Shown: positions 1 through 7,333 of the stretch, piece by piece
How positions within the stretch are numbered: position 1 is the stretch's first letter
Layout: each line of letters opens with the position of its first letter
Assembly (NCBI GenBank): GCA_031258915.1
Contig: JAIRMD010000178.1
Location: 1-8,189, forward strand
Direction of reading: 5' to 3'
Source: Prevotellaceae bacterium
GTDB lineage: Bacteria; Bacteroidota; Bacteroidia; Bacteroidales; UBA932
DNA length: 8,189 nt
The notes under the pieces: generated by a model
Database searches by the model: none
Seen by the model: only the letters and a program-made list of their open reading frames with translations
What the model was told of the DNA's origin: nothing
Made by a program: the position numbers and the translations under genes

Positions 1-33
1 AAAGCTAAAAACTAACAAAATTTATATTGCTTT

Positions 34-330
34 ATGAACACAAAAATTCAATCAATCAAGTTCACCGCCGACCAAAAGCTGTTGGCGTTTGCAGAGGAAA
101 AAGTGGGCAAGCTCGATAAGTTTTTTGACGGTATCGTAGGCGCAGAAATTATCATGAGGCTTGAGAATGTATCGGACGAGAAAAACAAAATAGTCAAGGT
201 AAAGCTTGATGTGCCCGGCAACGACCTCTTTGCCGAGCATAAGTGCAAAACGTTTGAGGAGGCCATTAACCTGAACGTAGAGGTGCTCAAAAAGCAGCTT
301 GCAAAGTACAAGGAGAAGCTGCGCGGCTAA
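34..330 (+). CDS. hpf: Ribosome hibernation promoting factor, short form (HPF/RaiA family)
   Basis: A 98-residue protein of the S30EA/HPF-RaiA family. These proteins bind the decoding region of the 30S subunit in slow-growing cells and block tRNA and mRNA binding. What I see is the expected order for the single-domain form: an N-terminal strand (KIQSIKFTAD), a helix (residues ~13-30, QKLLAFAEEKVGKLDKFF), a set of strands covering ~33-65 (AEIIMRLEN, KIVKVKLDVPGNDLFAEHK), and a C-terminal helix rich in lysine (~73-97, FEEAINLNVEVLKKQLAKYK). The length is usual for short HPF, and the C-terminal dimerisation domain of long HPF is absent. The ATG at 34 is the only sensible start; its leader is A/T-rich without a clear Shine-Dalgarno. 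The next gene begins 43 nt downstream on the same strand with no hairpin terminator visible between them. In many Bacteroidales hpf follows xerC and precedes tRNA genes and tuf (family knowledge); no tRNA is seen here. Confidence 0.92.
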   Translation: MNTKIQSIKFTADQKLLAFAEEKVGKLDKFFDGIVGAEIIMRLENVSDEKNKIVKVKLDVPGNDLFAEHKCKTFEEAINLNVEVLKKQLAKYKEKLRG

Positions 331-373
331 ACCGAAAAGGTAGCCCGTTGGCCGCATTTAATTGCAATTATAG

Positions 374-2821
374 ATGTTTATGCACAAATTCTGCGCAGCT
401 TTGCAGCTATTATGCTGTGTAGGCACCGGCCTCTACGCTCAAAGCGCAGGGCAACAGCTACCTGCCAAGCGGTACACCATTAGCGGGTACATGAGGGACA
501 GCCTCAGCACGGAGAGCCTGATAGGCGCTACGCTCTACAACCGCTCCGACATGCTGGGCACGTCGTCCAACCAGTACGGCTTCTACAGCCTTACCCTGCC
601 CGAAGGGTGGGTGGACTTGGTGTACTCCTACGTGGGGTACGCAACGCAGGTGCGCTCGTTCATGCTCGACAGAGATGTGGTGATTGACGTTGACATGGTT
701 GGCTCGCTGACGCTGGAGGAGGTAGTGGTAACCGCCCGCAAGTCCGACCGGATACAAGACCGCACGCAGATGAGCGCCCTGAACGTGCCGATAGCGCAGG
801 TAAAGGCCGCGCCGGCGCTGCTGGGCGAGGTGGACGTGCTGAAGGTGCTGCAGCTGATGCCCGGCATACAGTCGGGGGGCGAGGGCAGCAGCGGGCTATA
901 CGTGCGGGGCGGAGGCCCGGACCAAAACCTGATCTTGCTCGACGGCGTGCCGGTTTACAACGCCTCGCACCTGTTCGGCTTCTTCTCGGTGTTCAACGCC
1001 GACGCCATCAACAGCATCGAGCTGCTCAAGGGCGGATTTCCGGCAAGGCACGGTGGGCGCATATCGTCGGTAATCGACATCAACATGAAGGAGGGAAACA
1101 TGCAGCAATTCCACGGCGAAGGCTCGATAGGCATTGTGGCATCGCGGCTCACCATCGAGGGTCCCATTCTCAAAGATCGCTCCTCATTTATCGTTTCGGC
1201 GCGGCGCACCTACGTTGACCTGCTCGCGCGCCCCTTTATCGCGGCGGCCAACTCAGAGAGCAGCCAAGAGGTAGTGCCGGGCTACTACTTCTACGACCTC
1301 AACGCAAAAATCAACCACCGCATCTCGGCCAACGACCGCATCTACCTGAGCGCCTACATGGGCAACGACAAGTTCTACGTGGAAACGGAGGACAAGGACG
1401 AAGACTACTACACGACGCACTCGAAAAGCGACGTGGGGCTAACGTGGGGCAACATCACCGCAGCCTTCCGCTGGAATCACGTCTTTACCAACCAGCTGTT
1501 CGGCAATACTACCCTGACCTACAGCCGCTACCGGATGAACATCTACATGAAGGAGTGGGTAAAAAATTCCTACGAAAATACAGAGCAGTACATTGGGCTG
1601 GACTACCTGTCGGGCATTGAGGACTGGAGCGGCCGGGTGGCGTTTGACTACCTGCCCTCGCCCAACCACTACATTCGCTTTGGCGGGAGCTTTACCTACC
1701 ACACCTTTAACCCTGGCTCCATAGGGGTTACGGCGGAGAACATACCCATTGACTTTGGCGGAGCAAAAACGCGCACCCAAGAGTACAGCCTGTACGTCGA
1801 GGACGACCTGCGGCTGAGCGACCGCCTGAAGGTCAACGCCGGGCTGCGGTGGTCGGCGTTTGGCGTGCGCGGGGAGCTTTACCACGCGCTGCAACCCCGC
1901 CTCGCGGCACGCTACCTCCTCACGGACGACCTCTCGGCAAAGGCGGCCTACTCGCGCATGGCGCAGTACGTCCACCTGCTGACCAACTCCAACCTCGGCA
2001 TGCCCACCGACCTGTGGGTGCCCACCACCGACCTGCTCCGCCCGCAGCGCTCCGATCAGGTAACCGCAGGATTCGCATACAACTTCTTGAGCGAGTACGA
2101 GCTGAGCCTCGAAGGGTACTACAAGACAATGGACAACGTGCTTGAGTACAAGGAGGGAACATCGGTGTTCGACGTGCACAGCCAATGGGAGGACAAGGTG
2201 CTGCAAGGCGAAGGGCGCAGCTACGGCGTGGAGCTCTTTGCACAGAAAAAAACGGGGACGTTCACGGGGTGGATTGGCTACACCCTCTCGTGGTCCGACA
2301 GGCAGTTCGACGCGCTAAACCACGGCAAGCGATTTAGCTACAAGTACGACCGCCGGCACGACGTGAGCGTGGTGCTGATGAAAAAATTCGGGAAAAAAGT
2401 GGAGGCCTCCGCCACCTGGGTGTTCGGGACGGGCAACAGCGCTACCGTGCCGGTGAGCGTGTTCCACACCGTTGACCCGATATACCCCACCACAGAATTC
2501 GGCTCAGGGCAAATAAGCGTAACGGAGTACAGCGAGCGCAACGCCTACCGGATGGCACCCTACCACCGGTTGGACTTGAGCGTTAGCCTCATCAAAAAGA
2601 AAAGGCTGTACGAGCGCCGGTGGATATTCGGCGTGTTCAACGCCTACAACCGCAGGAATCCCTACTTTGTCAACATCGTAAAGGAAAGCAACTACATACC
2701 GGAAGATTTCTTCTCTATCATCATGCCGCCGGGCTACTTGAGCGAGCAGGTGCGCTACCGCTACTGGCAGGTGAGCCTCTTCCCCATTATTCCTTCGGTA
2801 AGCTACCAATTTAAATTTTGA
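374..2821 (+). CDS. TonB-dependent outer-membrane receptor with N-terminal CarboxypepD-regulatory-like domain (DUF4249-associated type)
   Basis: An 815-residue TonB-dependent transporter that should import an unknown ligand across the outer membrane using TonB/ExbBD energy. Residues 1-22 form a signal peptide (likely cut after GLYA). Residues ~34-110 resemble the beta-sandwich CarboxypepD_reg-like domain (TISGYMRDSLSTESLIGATL, GFYSLTLPEG, YVGYATQ). A strand with EEVVVTARK (115-123) leads into the plug, ~125-240, with typical plug motifs VLQLMPGIQSGGEGSSGLYVRG, ILLDGVPVYNASHLFGFFS and IELLKGGFPARHGGRISSVIDI. The rest is a 22-stranded barrel by homology; it carries the late GVFNAYNRRNPYFV segment and ends in phenylalanine (SVSYQFKF), as barrel C-termini usually do. 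The start at 374 is followed by a second ATG at 380 that would also leave a good signal peptide, so the exact start is uncertain. It is followed 3 nt after its stop by a DUF4249 lipoprotein gene, the known partner arrangement for this receptor type. The substrate cannot be told from sequence. Confidence 0.93.
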   Translation: MFMHKFCAALQLLCCVGTGLYAQSAGQQLPAKRYTISGYMRDSLSTESLIGATLYNRSDMLGTSSNQYGFYSLTLPEGWVDLVYSYVGYATQVRSFMLDRDVVIDVDMVGSLTLEEVVVTARKSDRIQDRTQMSALNVPIAQVKAAPALLGEVDVLKVLQLMPGIQSGGEGSSGLYVRGGGPDQNLILLDGVPVYNASHLFGFFSVFNADAINSIELLKGGFPARHGGRISSVIDINMKEGNMQQFHGEGSIGIVASRLTIEGPILKDRSSFIVSARRTYVDLLARPFIAAANSESSQEVVPGYYFYDLNAKINHRISANDRIYLSAYMGNDKFYVETEDKDEDYYTTHSKSDVGLTWGNITAAFRWNHVFTNQLFGNTTLTYSRYRMNIYMKEWVKNSYENTEQYIGLDYLSGIEDWSGRVAFDYLPSPNHYIRFGGSFTYHTFNPGSIGVTAENIPIDFGGAKTRTQEYSLYVEDDLRLSDRLKVNAGLRWSAFGVRGELYHALQPRLAARYLLTDDLSAKAAYSRMAQYVHLLTNSNLGMPTDLWVPTTDLLRPQRSDQVTAGFAYNFLSEYELSLEGYYKTMDNVLEYKEGTSVFDVHSQWEDKVLQGEGRSYGVELFAQKKTGTFTGWIGYTLSWSDRQFDALNHGKRFSYKYDRRHDVSVVLMKKFGKKVEASATWVFGTGNSATVPVSVFHTVDPIYPTTEFGSGQISVTEYSERNAYRMAPYHRLDLSVSLIKKKRLYERRWIFGVFNAYNRRNPYFVNIVKESNYIPEDFFSIIMPPGYLSEQVRYRYWQVSLFPIIPSVSYQFKF

Positions 2822-2824
2822 GCT

Positions 2825-3928
2825 ATGCACACCGCTAAGAAATACGCAACACGAATGGCTTTGCTCTGCGCCGCGGCGCTGGCAGGCTGCGAAAACATGA
2901 TTAAGGATGTTGACGTTGCGCTGGCCGACTTTTCGCCCAAGCTCGTCGTGAGCGCCTCCATAGACACCGACAGCGGCACGTTCCGCCTTTACTTCACGGA
3001 GGCTCGCTCGCTGGCCTACTACAAAACGTGGCAAAGCGAAAGCATAATGATTACAGGTAAAGGAACAGCGTCGCTCTACGAGGACGACAACCCCGTCCCC
3101 ATTTACAGAATGTTGCTAAACGTTGACGGCGCAAGCGGCTTTTCCGGTGAGCAAAAAGGCCTGACGTTTAAGGCAGGCAGCACCTACAAGCTGGAGCTTA
3201 GGGTAGGGGAGTACCCCGTTGCCACCGCCACCGCCGTGATGCCCGATCCCCCCGCCGTTGAGGACATCGCGCTGGACACAACGCGAAAAGTGCACCGGCG
3301 CTACCCCTACTTCGTAGGGAGCATGGGCGAGTACGTATACGAAGACAGCAAAGACTTCTACCCGCTAAGCCTTCGGCTTACGGATGGCTCGCGCGGCAGG
3401 GACTACTACATGTTTCGGTTCGAAGGTAGCGAAACAACCGTAATCCCCGAACTCAGCTACAGCAATACCTATCCGGTAACGCCTTACATAGCGGTGGCCA
3501 ACCGTGCGCTGATTCAGGACAACCCCGATATGGAGGCCAACCCGCTGGAAGTAGGCACCGAACCGGACGTTTTCCTCTTTAGCCGCATGTTGATGTCCGA
3601 CATGTCCTTTGCCAACGCCACCGCCACCATAGATTTGCTGCTGGAGGATCTATTCGTCATGCTCACTCCCCCCACCGGCTTGTGCGACACCACCTCGCAG
3701 CCATACACGCGCACCCGCACGGAGATTTGCATCTCGCACCTATCGCCCATCACCTACGAGCACCACCGCAGCTTGATACTCCAGCGCGATGAGCTCGGCT
3801 TTTTCACCGAGCCGGTGCCCATTGCCTCGAACATCGAAAACGGCTTCGGCTGCTTTGCCGCCTTCAGCACCGTGCGAAAAACGGTGCACGATGGCTACGC
3901 CTGCAGCTGGGAGATGCCGTACTACTGA
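2825..3928 (+). CDS. DUF4249 family lipoprotein, partner of the upstream TonB-dependent receptor
   Basis: A 367-residue lipoprotein. The signal peptide has a clean lipobox LAGC with the acylated cysteine at residue 22. The mature part starts ENMIKDVDV. DUF4249 features seen: an early strand region KLVVSASIDTDSGTFRLYFTEAR (~39-61), then TASLYEDDNPVPIY (~81-94), the Ig-like stretch FKAGSTYKLELRVGEYPVATATAVMPDPP (~115-143), and the C-terminal block GFFTEPVPIASNIENGFGCFAAF (325-347), which is very typical of the family. The gene starts 3 nt after the receptor stop codon, so the two are almost surely one transcript and translationally coupled. DUF4249 proteins are of unknown molecular function; because they repeatedly follow TonB-dependent receptors, a role as a surface or periplasmic lid or ligand-binding partner, comparable to SusD, is an inference. 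Four cysteines lie in the mature C-terminal third (LCDTT, EICIS, FGCF, ACSW) and could form disulfides. Confidence 0.88.
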   Translation: MHTAKKYATRMALLCAAALAGCENMIKDVDVALADFSPKLVVSASIDTDSGTFRLYFTEARSLAYYKTWQSESIMITGKGTASLYEDDNPVPIYRMLLNVDGASGFSGEQKGLTFKAGSTYKLELRVGEYPVATATAVMPDPPAVEDIALDTTRKVHRRYPYFVGSMGEYVYEDSKDFYPLSLRLTDGSRGRDYYMFRFEGSETTVIPELSYSNTYPVTPYIAVANRALIQDNPDMEANPLEVGTEPDVFLFSRMLMSDMSFANATATIDLLLEDLFVMLTPPTGLCDTTSQPYTRTRTEICISHLSPITYEHHRSLILQRDELGFFTEPVPIASNIENGFGCFAAFSTVRKTVHDGYACSWEMPYY

Positions 3929-3948
3929 AGCTGTGAGATGGAAAATAT

Positions 3949-3972
3949 CGCCTGAAAATTCGAGGCGTTTTT
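3949..3972 (+). terminator. Rho-independent terminator between convergent operons
   Basis: Stem CGCCT (3949-3953) pairs with AGGCG (3963-3967) around a 9-nt loop and is followed directly by a run of five T (3968-3972). It lies 20 nt after the DUF4249 stop codon. The same stem read on the minus strand lies beyond the btuG stop codon and is followed by ATATTTT, so it may work weakly in both directions. The 69-nt region 3929-3997 holds nothing else obvious. Confidence 0.6.
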
Positions 3973-3997
3973 GTCGGACCAAAGATGGCGGTGTTTT

Positions 3998-5200
3998 TTA
4001 TTCGTACAGCAGCGCAAAGTGCCCCGGAATATCCCCCGTTTGCGCCTCCCACTTTTTTTTGCCGTAGCGGTCGTAGCAGTATAGCGTTCCGGGGTAGGTG
4101 AATCCGGCGGCGTCGGTCAGGTAGATATCCTTGCTTACGGGGTGCACCATGATGCCGTAGGGCATTACAATTTTCTTTTCTTCGCCGTCGGCAAGGAAGT
4201 TGCGGGTTAGCAGTTCTCTTTTCGCCACGTCCACAATGCCGAAGGTAAATCCACCCCAGCCCATTGCGTTGTAGCTCCACTCCGAGCTGTAGAGGTAGAG
4301 CGAGTCGCCGTCGAGGTAGAGCTCCGTTGCGGCAACGTCAATCATGCCTCCGTAGGTGTCGGTATTTGTGTCAATCCAGTAGAGCCGCGAGGGAACGTCG
4401 TAGTAGTCGCCGCGCGACGTTACCCAGAGGTTGCCGCGCCTGTCTGCCCGCAGGCGGTGCAGGTTGATGGCCACCTCAATCCGCTTTGCTTCGGTAAAGG
4501 TGGCAATGTCTATCACCGAGACCGTATTTTCGTAGTTCGGTACCATGTATCCGCCCGAGTTGGCCACGTAGATTTTGCCGCCCACAACCTCCAGTTCATC
4601 CGGCTGAAAGCCCACTAAGCAGCGGCCAACCTCCCGTAAAGTAGCGGTGTCGATTTTCGCCACGTAGCCGGTTTGCTCGTAGTTGGGGTTTATCTCCACC
4701 GGCCCGGCGTAGGAGGTAACGTAGGCGTACCCCTCGTGGAACTTGATGTAGCGGCAGTTGGGGATGTCGATTTGCCCCAGCCGGCGGGCAGTAAGCTTAT
4801 CCATCACCTCCACCTTGTTGGAGCAGTTGATGACGGCGTAGAGCTTGCTGCCGTAGATGGCTATGTCGTTGCCCACGTCGCCCAGCTCCATGGGAACGTC
4901 GGGGTTGGCGGCGGCAAAGATGTTGCGGTGGTACGTGCCCGTTGCAAAGTCAAAGTAGTCCAGCGTGGACTTGTTGCTGCCCATGTTGCCCTCGTTGAGG
5001 AGGTAGAAGCCCACGGGTGGGGCAAGGGGTGGGGTAGCGCCCACGGTGGTATCCGGCGGGGCAAGGGGTGGGGTAGCGCCCACGGTGCTATCCGGCGGGG
5101 CGACCACCTCCACCTCAGGGTCAAAAATTTCCACCTCGTCGCGGCAGGCCGCCGCAAAAATGGCTACCAAAAGGGAGCCTGTATAAATTATACTTTTCAT
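3998..5200 (-). CDS. btuG: BtuG-like surface lipoprotein, cobalamin-binding beta-propeller (YncE/DUF5074-like)
   Basis: A 400-residue lipoprotein that should bind vitamin B12 at the cell surface and pass it to BtuB. The signal peptide ends in AAAC with the lipid-modified cysteine at residue 19. The following RDEVE is acidic, consistent with a Bacteroidetes surface-export signal (inference). Residues ~31-62 are a proline-rich linker containing a 13-residue tandem repeat (PPDSTVGATPPLA / PPDTTVGATPPLA). From ~63 to 400 the chain is a beta-propeller with repeated blades, e.g. GFYLLNEGNMGSNKSTLDYF, IAIYGSKLYAVINCSNKVEVMD, EGYAYVTSYAGPVEI, GGKIYVANSGGYMVPNYENT, GNLWVTSRGDYYD, DSLYLYSSEW, and a last strand at GHFALLYE. 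These blade motifs and the position directly after btuB match BtuG of gut Bacteroides, described as a very high-affinity B12 binder that caps BtuB. It starts 1 nt after the btuB stop codon, behind a strong GGAGGTG. The operon ends here. Which residues contact cobalamin cannot be judged from sequence. Confidence 0.85.
   Translation of the reverse strand: MKSIIYTGSLLVAIFAAACRDEVEIFDPEVEVVAPPDSTVGATPPLAPPDTTVGATPPLAPPVGFYLLNEGNMGSNKSTLDYFDFATGTYHRNIFAAANPDVPMELGDVGNDIAIYGSKLYAVINCSNKVEVMDKLTARRLGQIDIPNCRYIKFHEGYAYVTSYAGPVEINPNYEQTGYVAKIDTATLREVGRCLVGFQPDELEVVGGKIYVANSGGYMVPNYENTVSVIDIATFTEAKRIEVAINLHRLRADRRGNLWVTSRGDYYDVPSRLYWIDTNTDTYGGMIDVAATELYLDGDSLYLYSSEWSYNAMGWGGFTFGIVDVAKRELLTRNFLADGEEKKIVMPYGIMVHPVSKDIYLTDAAGFTYPGTLYCYDRYGKKKWEAQTGDIPGHFALLYE
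5019..5096 (-). repeat. 39-bp in-frame tandem repeat in btuG (proline-rich linker)
   Basis: Two adjacent 39-bp units, 5019-5057 and 5058-5096, differ at one base only (ggtggta versus ggtgcta). A partial third copy begins at 5097. Each unit encodes 13 residues of the linker between the lipid anchor and the propeller. Because 39 is a multiple of three, gain or loss of a unit would change linker length without breaking the frame. The single difference (Thr versus Ser) suggests a recent duplication. Confidence 0.9.
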
Positions 5201-5201
5201 A

Positions 5202-7229
5202 TCACACCTCCACTTTAAAAATCAGCCTGTAGCTTCGCCCCGGCATGGGGTAGTTCAGCACCACGTCGTAGTACTGGTTGAGCAGGTTGTTGACCTCTGC
5301 CGAGATTTTGCACTTCACCGCTTTCCATCCGAAGGATTTGCCGAGCGTTACGTCGTGGGTGTACCAAGGTTGCTCGCGGTTGGCGAGGATGTTGGCCGAG
5401 TTGTGGTAGCGCTCGCCCACGTAGATGAAGCTGTAGTTTGCCTCCCACGACCTGCGGCGCGCGTTGGCAATCACCGAGCCGTTGTGCCACGGGATGTAGG
5501 CAATTTGCCCGCCGTACCACTTCGCCTCCGTCGCGTTGCGGGGAGGGGTAAAGTCCTGCGCTTTCTGGAAGGTGTAGCTCAGGCTCGTGCTGAGCAGGAT
5601 GCCGGCGGGCAGCGCCCACCCAACTTGCGACGAAACATCCACGCCGCGAATTTCTACGTAGCCCAGGTTCGCCATCATCCAGCGGTACTGCCCGCTGCCC
5701 TTGGGGATGGCGACAATTTTGTTCGTAACCTCGTTGTAGTAGGCATCGGCGCGAGCCTCCAGCGTGCGGATTACCCCGCGACGGTACTCTTTGCGGTACG
5801 CAAAGCCAAGGTTGTGCTGAACGGTATACTCCGGCTTCAGGGCGATGTTTCCGATGTCGGTGTAGTACAAATCGTTGAAGGTGGGCATACGGAAAATGCG
5901 CTTGTAGAAAGCGCGAAGCGTGAGGCTGCGCTCTGCAAGCGGCTGGTAGGAGGCGAAAACGGCGGGCGTGTACTCCGCCTTGTTGTCGGGTTTATGCGCG
6001 TTTTGCTTTCCGATGTTTTCAAAAACAAACGTTCCCAGCATGCTCGCCTGCGCTTTGAAGCGTCGCCACTCAAAAGCCGTAGCCAGCGCCGCCAAAGCGG
6101 TGTTGCGCGTGGGGAAAACAAAATCGGTCATGTTGGAGCTCAAAGTATTCCACTGGTAATCGACGGAAAGGCTTACGTCCCAGCTGGGCATGATGGCGTA
6201 CTTGTTGGCAGCGGAGGCGTATATTTCCTGCTGGCGAAAGGTGTTGTCGATGTGCATCAGCGTGGTGTCGGGGTTGAGGTAGCGCATCCAGTCGTTGGCG
6301 TACTTGAGGTTGACCAGCGCCTCGTGGCGGCGGGAGAGCTGCCTCTGGAAGCTGCCCTGCGCAAAGAAGCTCCTGTCCCACTGCCGCTGCCAGCGCTTCC
6401 ATACGTTGTTGACGATGGCGCCGGGTATTCCCCTTTCCGAGTCGTAAAAGTAAGCCTTGGCGTTCCACTTGCCCTGCGGGATGTGGCCGCTCAATCCGCC
6501 CTCCACGCGCGCGGAGCGAATGTCGCCGTTTTGCCTCACCGCCGTTGTGTCCCACGCCATGCTGCCGTCGCGGAGCATTTTGCGGTAGCGGAACTTGTAC
6601 CTGCCGGAGGAGTAGATATACTCGGCGTTGAGGGAGGCGCTCACCCGCTCGCTCACCTTCTGCTCCCACAGCACAGACGGGTTGGCCAAGTCAAAGGAGC
6701 CGGTGCGCAGCAGGGCCTTGACGTTGGCCTTTTTTCCTTCGGCAAATTGCGGGCGGCGGGTGCGCAGGTACACCGTTCCCGCCGAGCCGAAATCCTTTGC
6801 CGACTGAAATATTTCGCTTTTTTGCCCGTTGTAGAGGGATATTTCTTCGATGTTGTCCAGCGAGAATTTACCCAAGTCAATCTGCCCGTTTTGGGCGTTG
6901 CCCAGCTGTATGCCGTCGTAAAACACCCCCATGTGGTGGGAGCCCATGCTGCGGATGTCCACCGTTTTCAGCCCGCCGATGCCGCCGTAATCTTTGATTT
7001 GCGCGCCCGAAAAGTAGCGTATGGCATCGGCCACGGAGAAGCTGGCCAGCGCCTCCAGCTTGTCGCCCGCAAGCCGCTGCGAGGGGATGACCTCGCGGTA
7101 GCGGTTGGCCACCACCACCACCTCGCCAATGTGCAGGGCGCTGTCCGTTTTGCTTTGCGCAAAGGCGGCGGCGGCAGCGGCAAGGGAGAAAAACAGCAAG
7201 CCTCCGCAGAATATTCTGAGAAAAAACAT
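5202..7229 (-). CDS. btuB: BtuB-like TonB-dependent vitamin B12 receptor
   Basis: A 675-residue outer-membrane TonB-dependent transporter, a size usual for BtuB-type receptors and without the extra N-terminal domain seen in the other receptor of this window. Signal peptide residues 1-24 (hydrophobic run, then AAAFA before QSK). A TonB-box-like segment EVVVVA lies at 36-41. The plug spans ~42-157: FSVADAIRYFSGAQIKDYGG, LKTVDIRSMGSHHMGVFYDGIQLGN, LDNIEEISLYNG, SAGTVYLRTRRP. The barrel follows, with late motifs such as FNDLYYTDIGNIALKPEYTVQHNLGF and AEVNNLLNQYYDVVLNYPMPGRSYRL. The chain ends FKVEV rather than in an aromatic residue, which is slightly unusual for a barrel. B12 specificity is inferred from context, which is strong: a cobalamin riboswitch lies directly upstream and a btuG homologue directly downstream. 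The ATG at 7229 is the first in-frame start that gives a signal peptide; its leader is A/T-rich with no clear Shine-Dalgarno. Confidence 0.92.
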   Translation of the reverse strand: MFFLRIFCGGLLFFSLAAAAAAFAQSKTDSALHIGEVVVVANRYREVIPSQRLAGDKLEALASFSVADAIRYFSGAQIKDYGGIGGLKTVDIRSMGSHHMGVFYDGIQLGNAQNGQIDLGKFSLDNIEEISLYNGQKSEIFQSAKDFGSAGTVYLRTRRPQFAEGKKANVKALLRTGSFDLANPSVLWEQKVSERVSASLNAEYIYSSGRYKFRYRKMLRDGSMAWDTTAVRQNGDIRSARVEGGLSGHIPQGKWNAKAYFYDSERGIPGAIVNNVWKRWQRQWDRSFFAQGSFQRQLSRRHEALVNLKYANDWMRYLNPDTTLMHIDNTFRQQEIYASAANKYAIMPSWDVSLSVDYQWNTLSSNMTDFVFPTRNTALAALATAFEWRRFKAQASMLGTFVFENIGKQNAHKPDNKAEYTPAVFASYQPLAERSLTLRAFYKRIFRMPTFNDLYYTDIGNIALKPEYTVQHNLGFAYRKEYRRGVIRTLEARADAYYNEVTNKIVAIPKGSGQYRWMMANLGYVEIRGVDVSSQVGWALPAGILLSTSLSYTFQKAQDFTPPRNATEAKWYGGQIAYIPWHNGSVIANARRRSWEANYSFIYVGERYHNSANILANREQPWYTHDVTLGKSFGWKAVKCKISAEVNNLLNQYYDVVLNYPMPGRSYRLIFKVEV
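5205..5211 (-). promoter_or_regulatory. Strong Shine-Dalgarno for btuG inside the last codons of btuB
   Basis: GGAGGTG ends 4 nt before the btuG ATG (six nt from GGAGG to ATG). It is made of the final btuB codons GTG-GAG-GTG, just before the btuB TGA. A strong anti-16S match like this is unusual in Bacteroidota, where most starts rely on A-rich leaders; the other genes in this window lack one. It supports the chosen btuG start and coupled translation of the pair. Confidence 0.7.
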
Positions 7230-7333
7230 AAAAAATCTTTGGCTTTTTTTTGATGGTTGAGCGGTTTTTTTAGCCTCATCCGCTACCGTGCTTGTTCAAG
7301 CCTTACTCCTCGAAGGCTTTAAACCATTGCTAC
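7230..7333 (-). promoter_or_regulatory. Expression platform of the cobalamin riboswitch (btuB leader)
   Basis: The 104 nt between the aptamer and the btuB ATG hold several pairings. Hairpin A: AAGCCTT / AAGGCTT (7319-7313 with 7304-7298), loop CGAGGAGT. Hairpin B: GGTAGCGG / CCGCT-ca-ACC (7287-7280 with 7264-7255). A longer closure pairs ATGGTT (7327-7322) with AACCAT (7258-7253). An A-run ending in AGCC (7251-7241), 11 nt before the start codon, can pair with the GGCTT arm of hairpin A instead. No GC stem is followed by a T-run in the coding sense, so control of translation seems more likely than termination. This is inference from pairing by eye. Confidence 0.5.

Noticed and set aside
1..15. 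Possible last codons of an upstream gene (AAA GCT AAA AAC TAA)
   Set aside because: A xerC end would fit common Bacteroidales order, but four codons are too few to support a call.
331..373. tRNA genes expected after hpf by synteny
   Set aside because: The 43-nt gap is too short and shows no tRNA-like arms.
1439..2206. Minus-strand open frame of 255 codons inside the TonB receptor
   Set aside because: Shadow frame with biased residues and no domain; the plus-strand receptor explains the region.
4673..5218. Plus-strand open frame of 181 codons over btuG
   Set aside because: Antisense shadow of the propeller and its repeats; no start context or domain.
5355..7253. Very long plus-strand open frame (632 codons) antisense to btuB
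   Set aside because: It is the mirror of btuB in G+C-rich codons. Its translation is low-complexity (many V, A, G, H, R), shows no domain, and the minus-strand receptor has full motif support.
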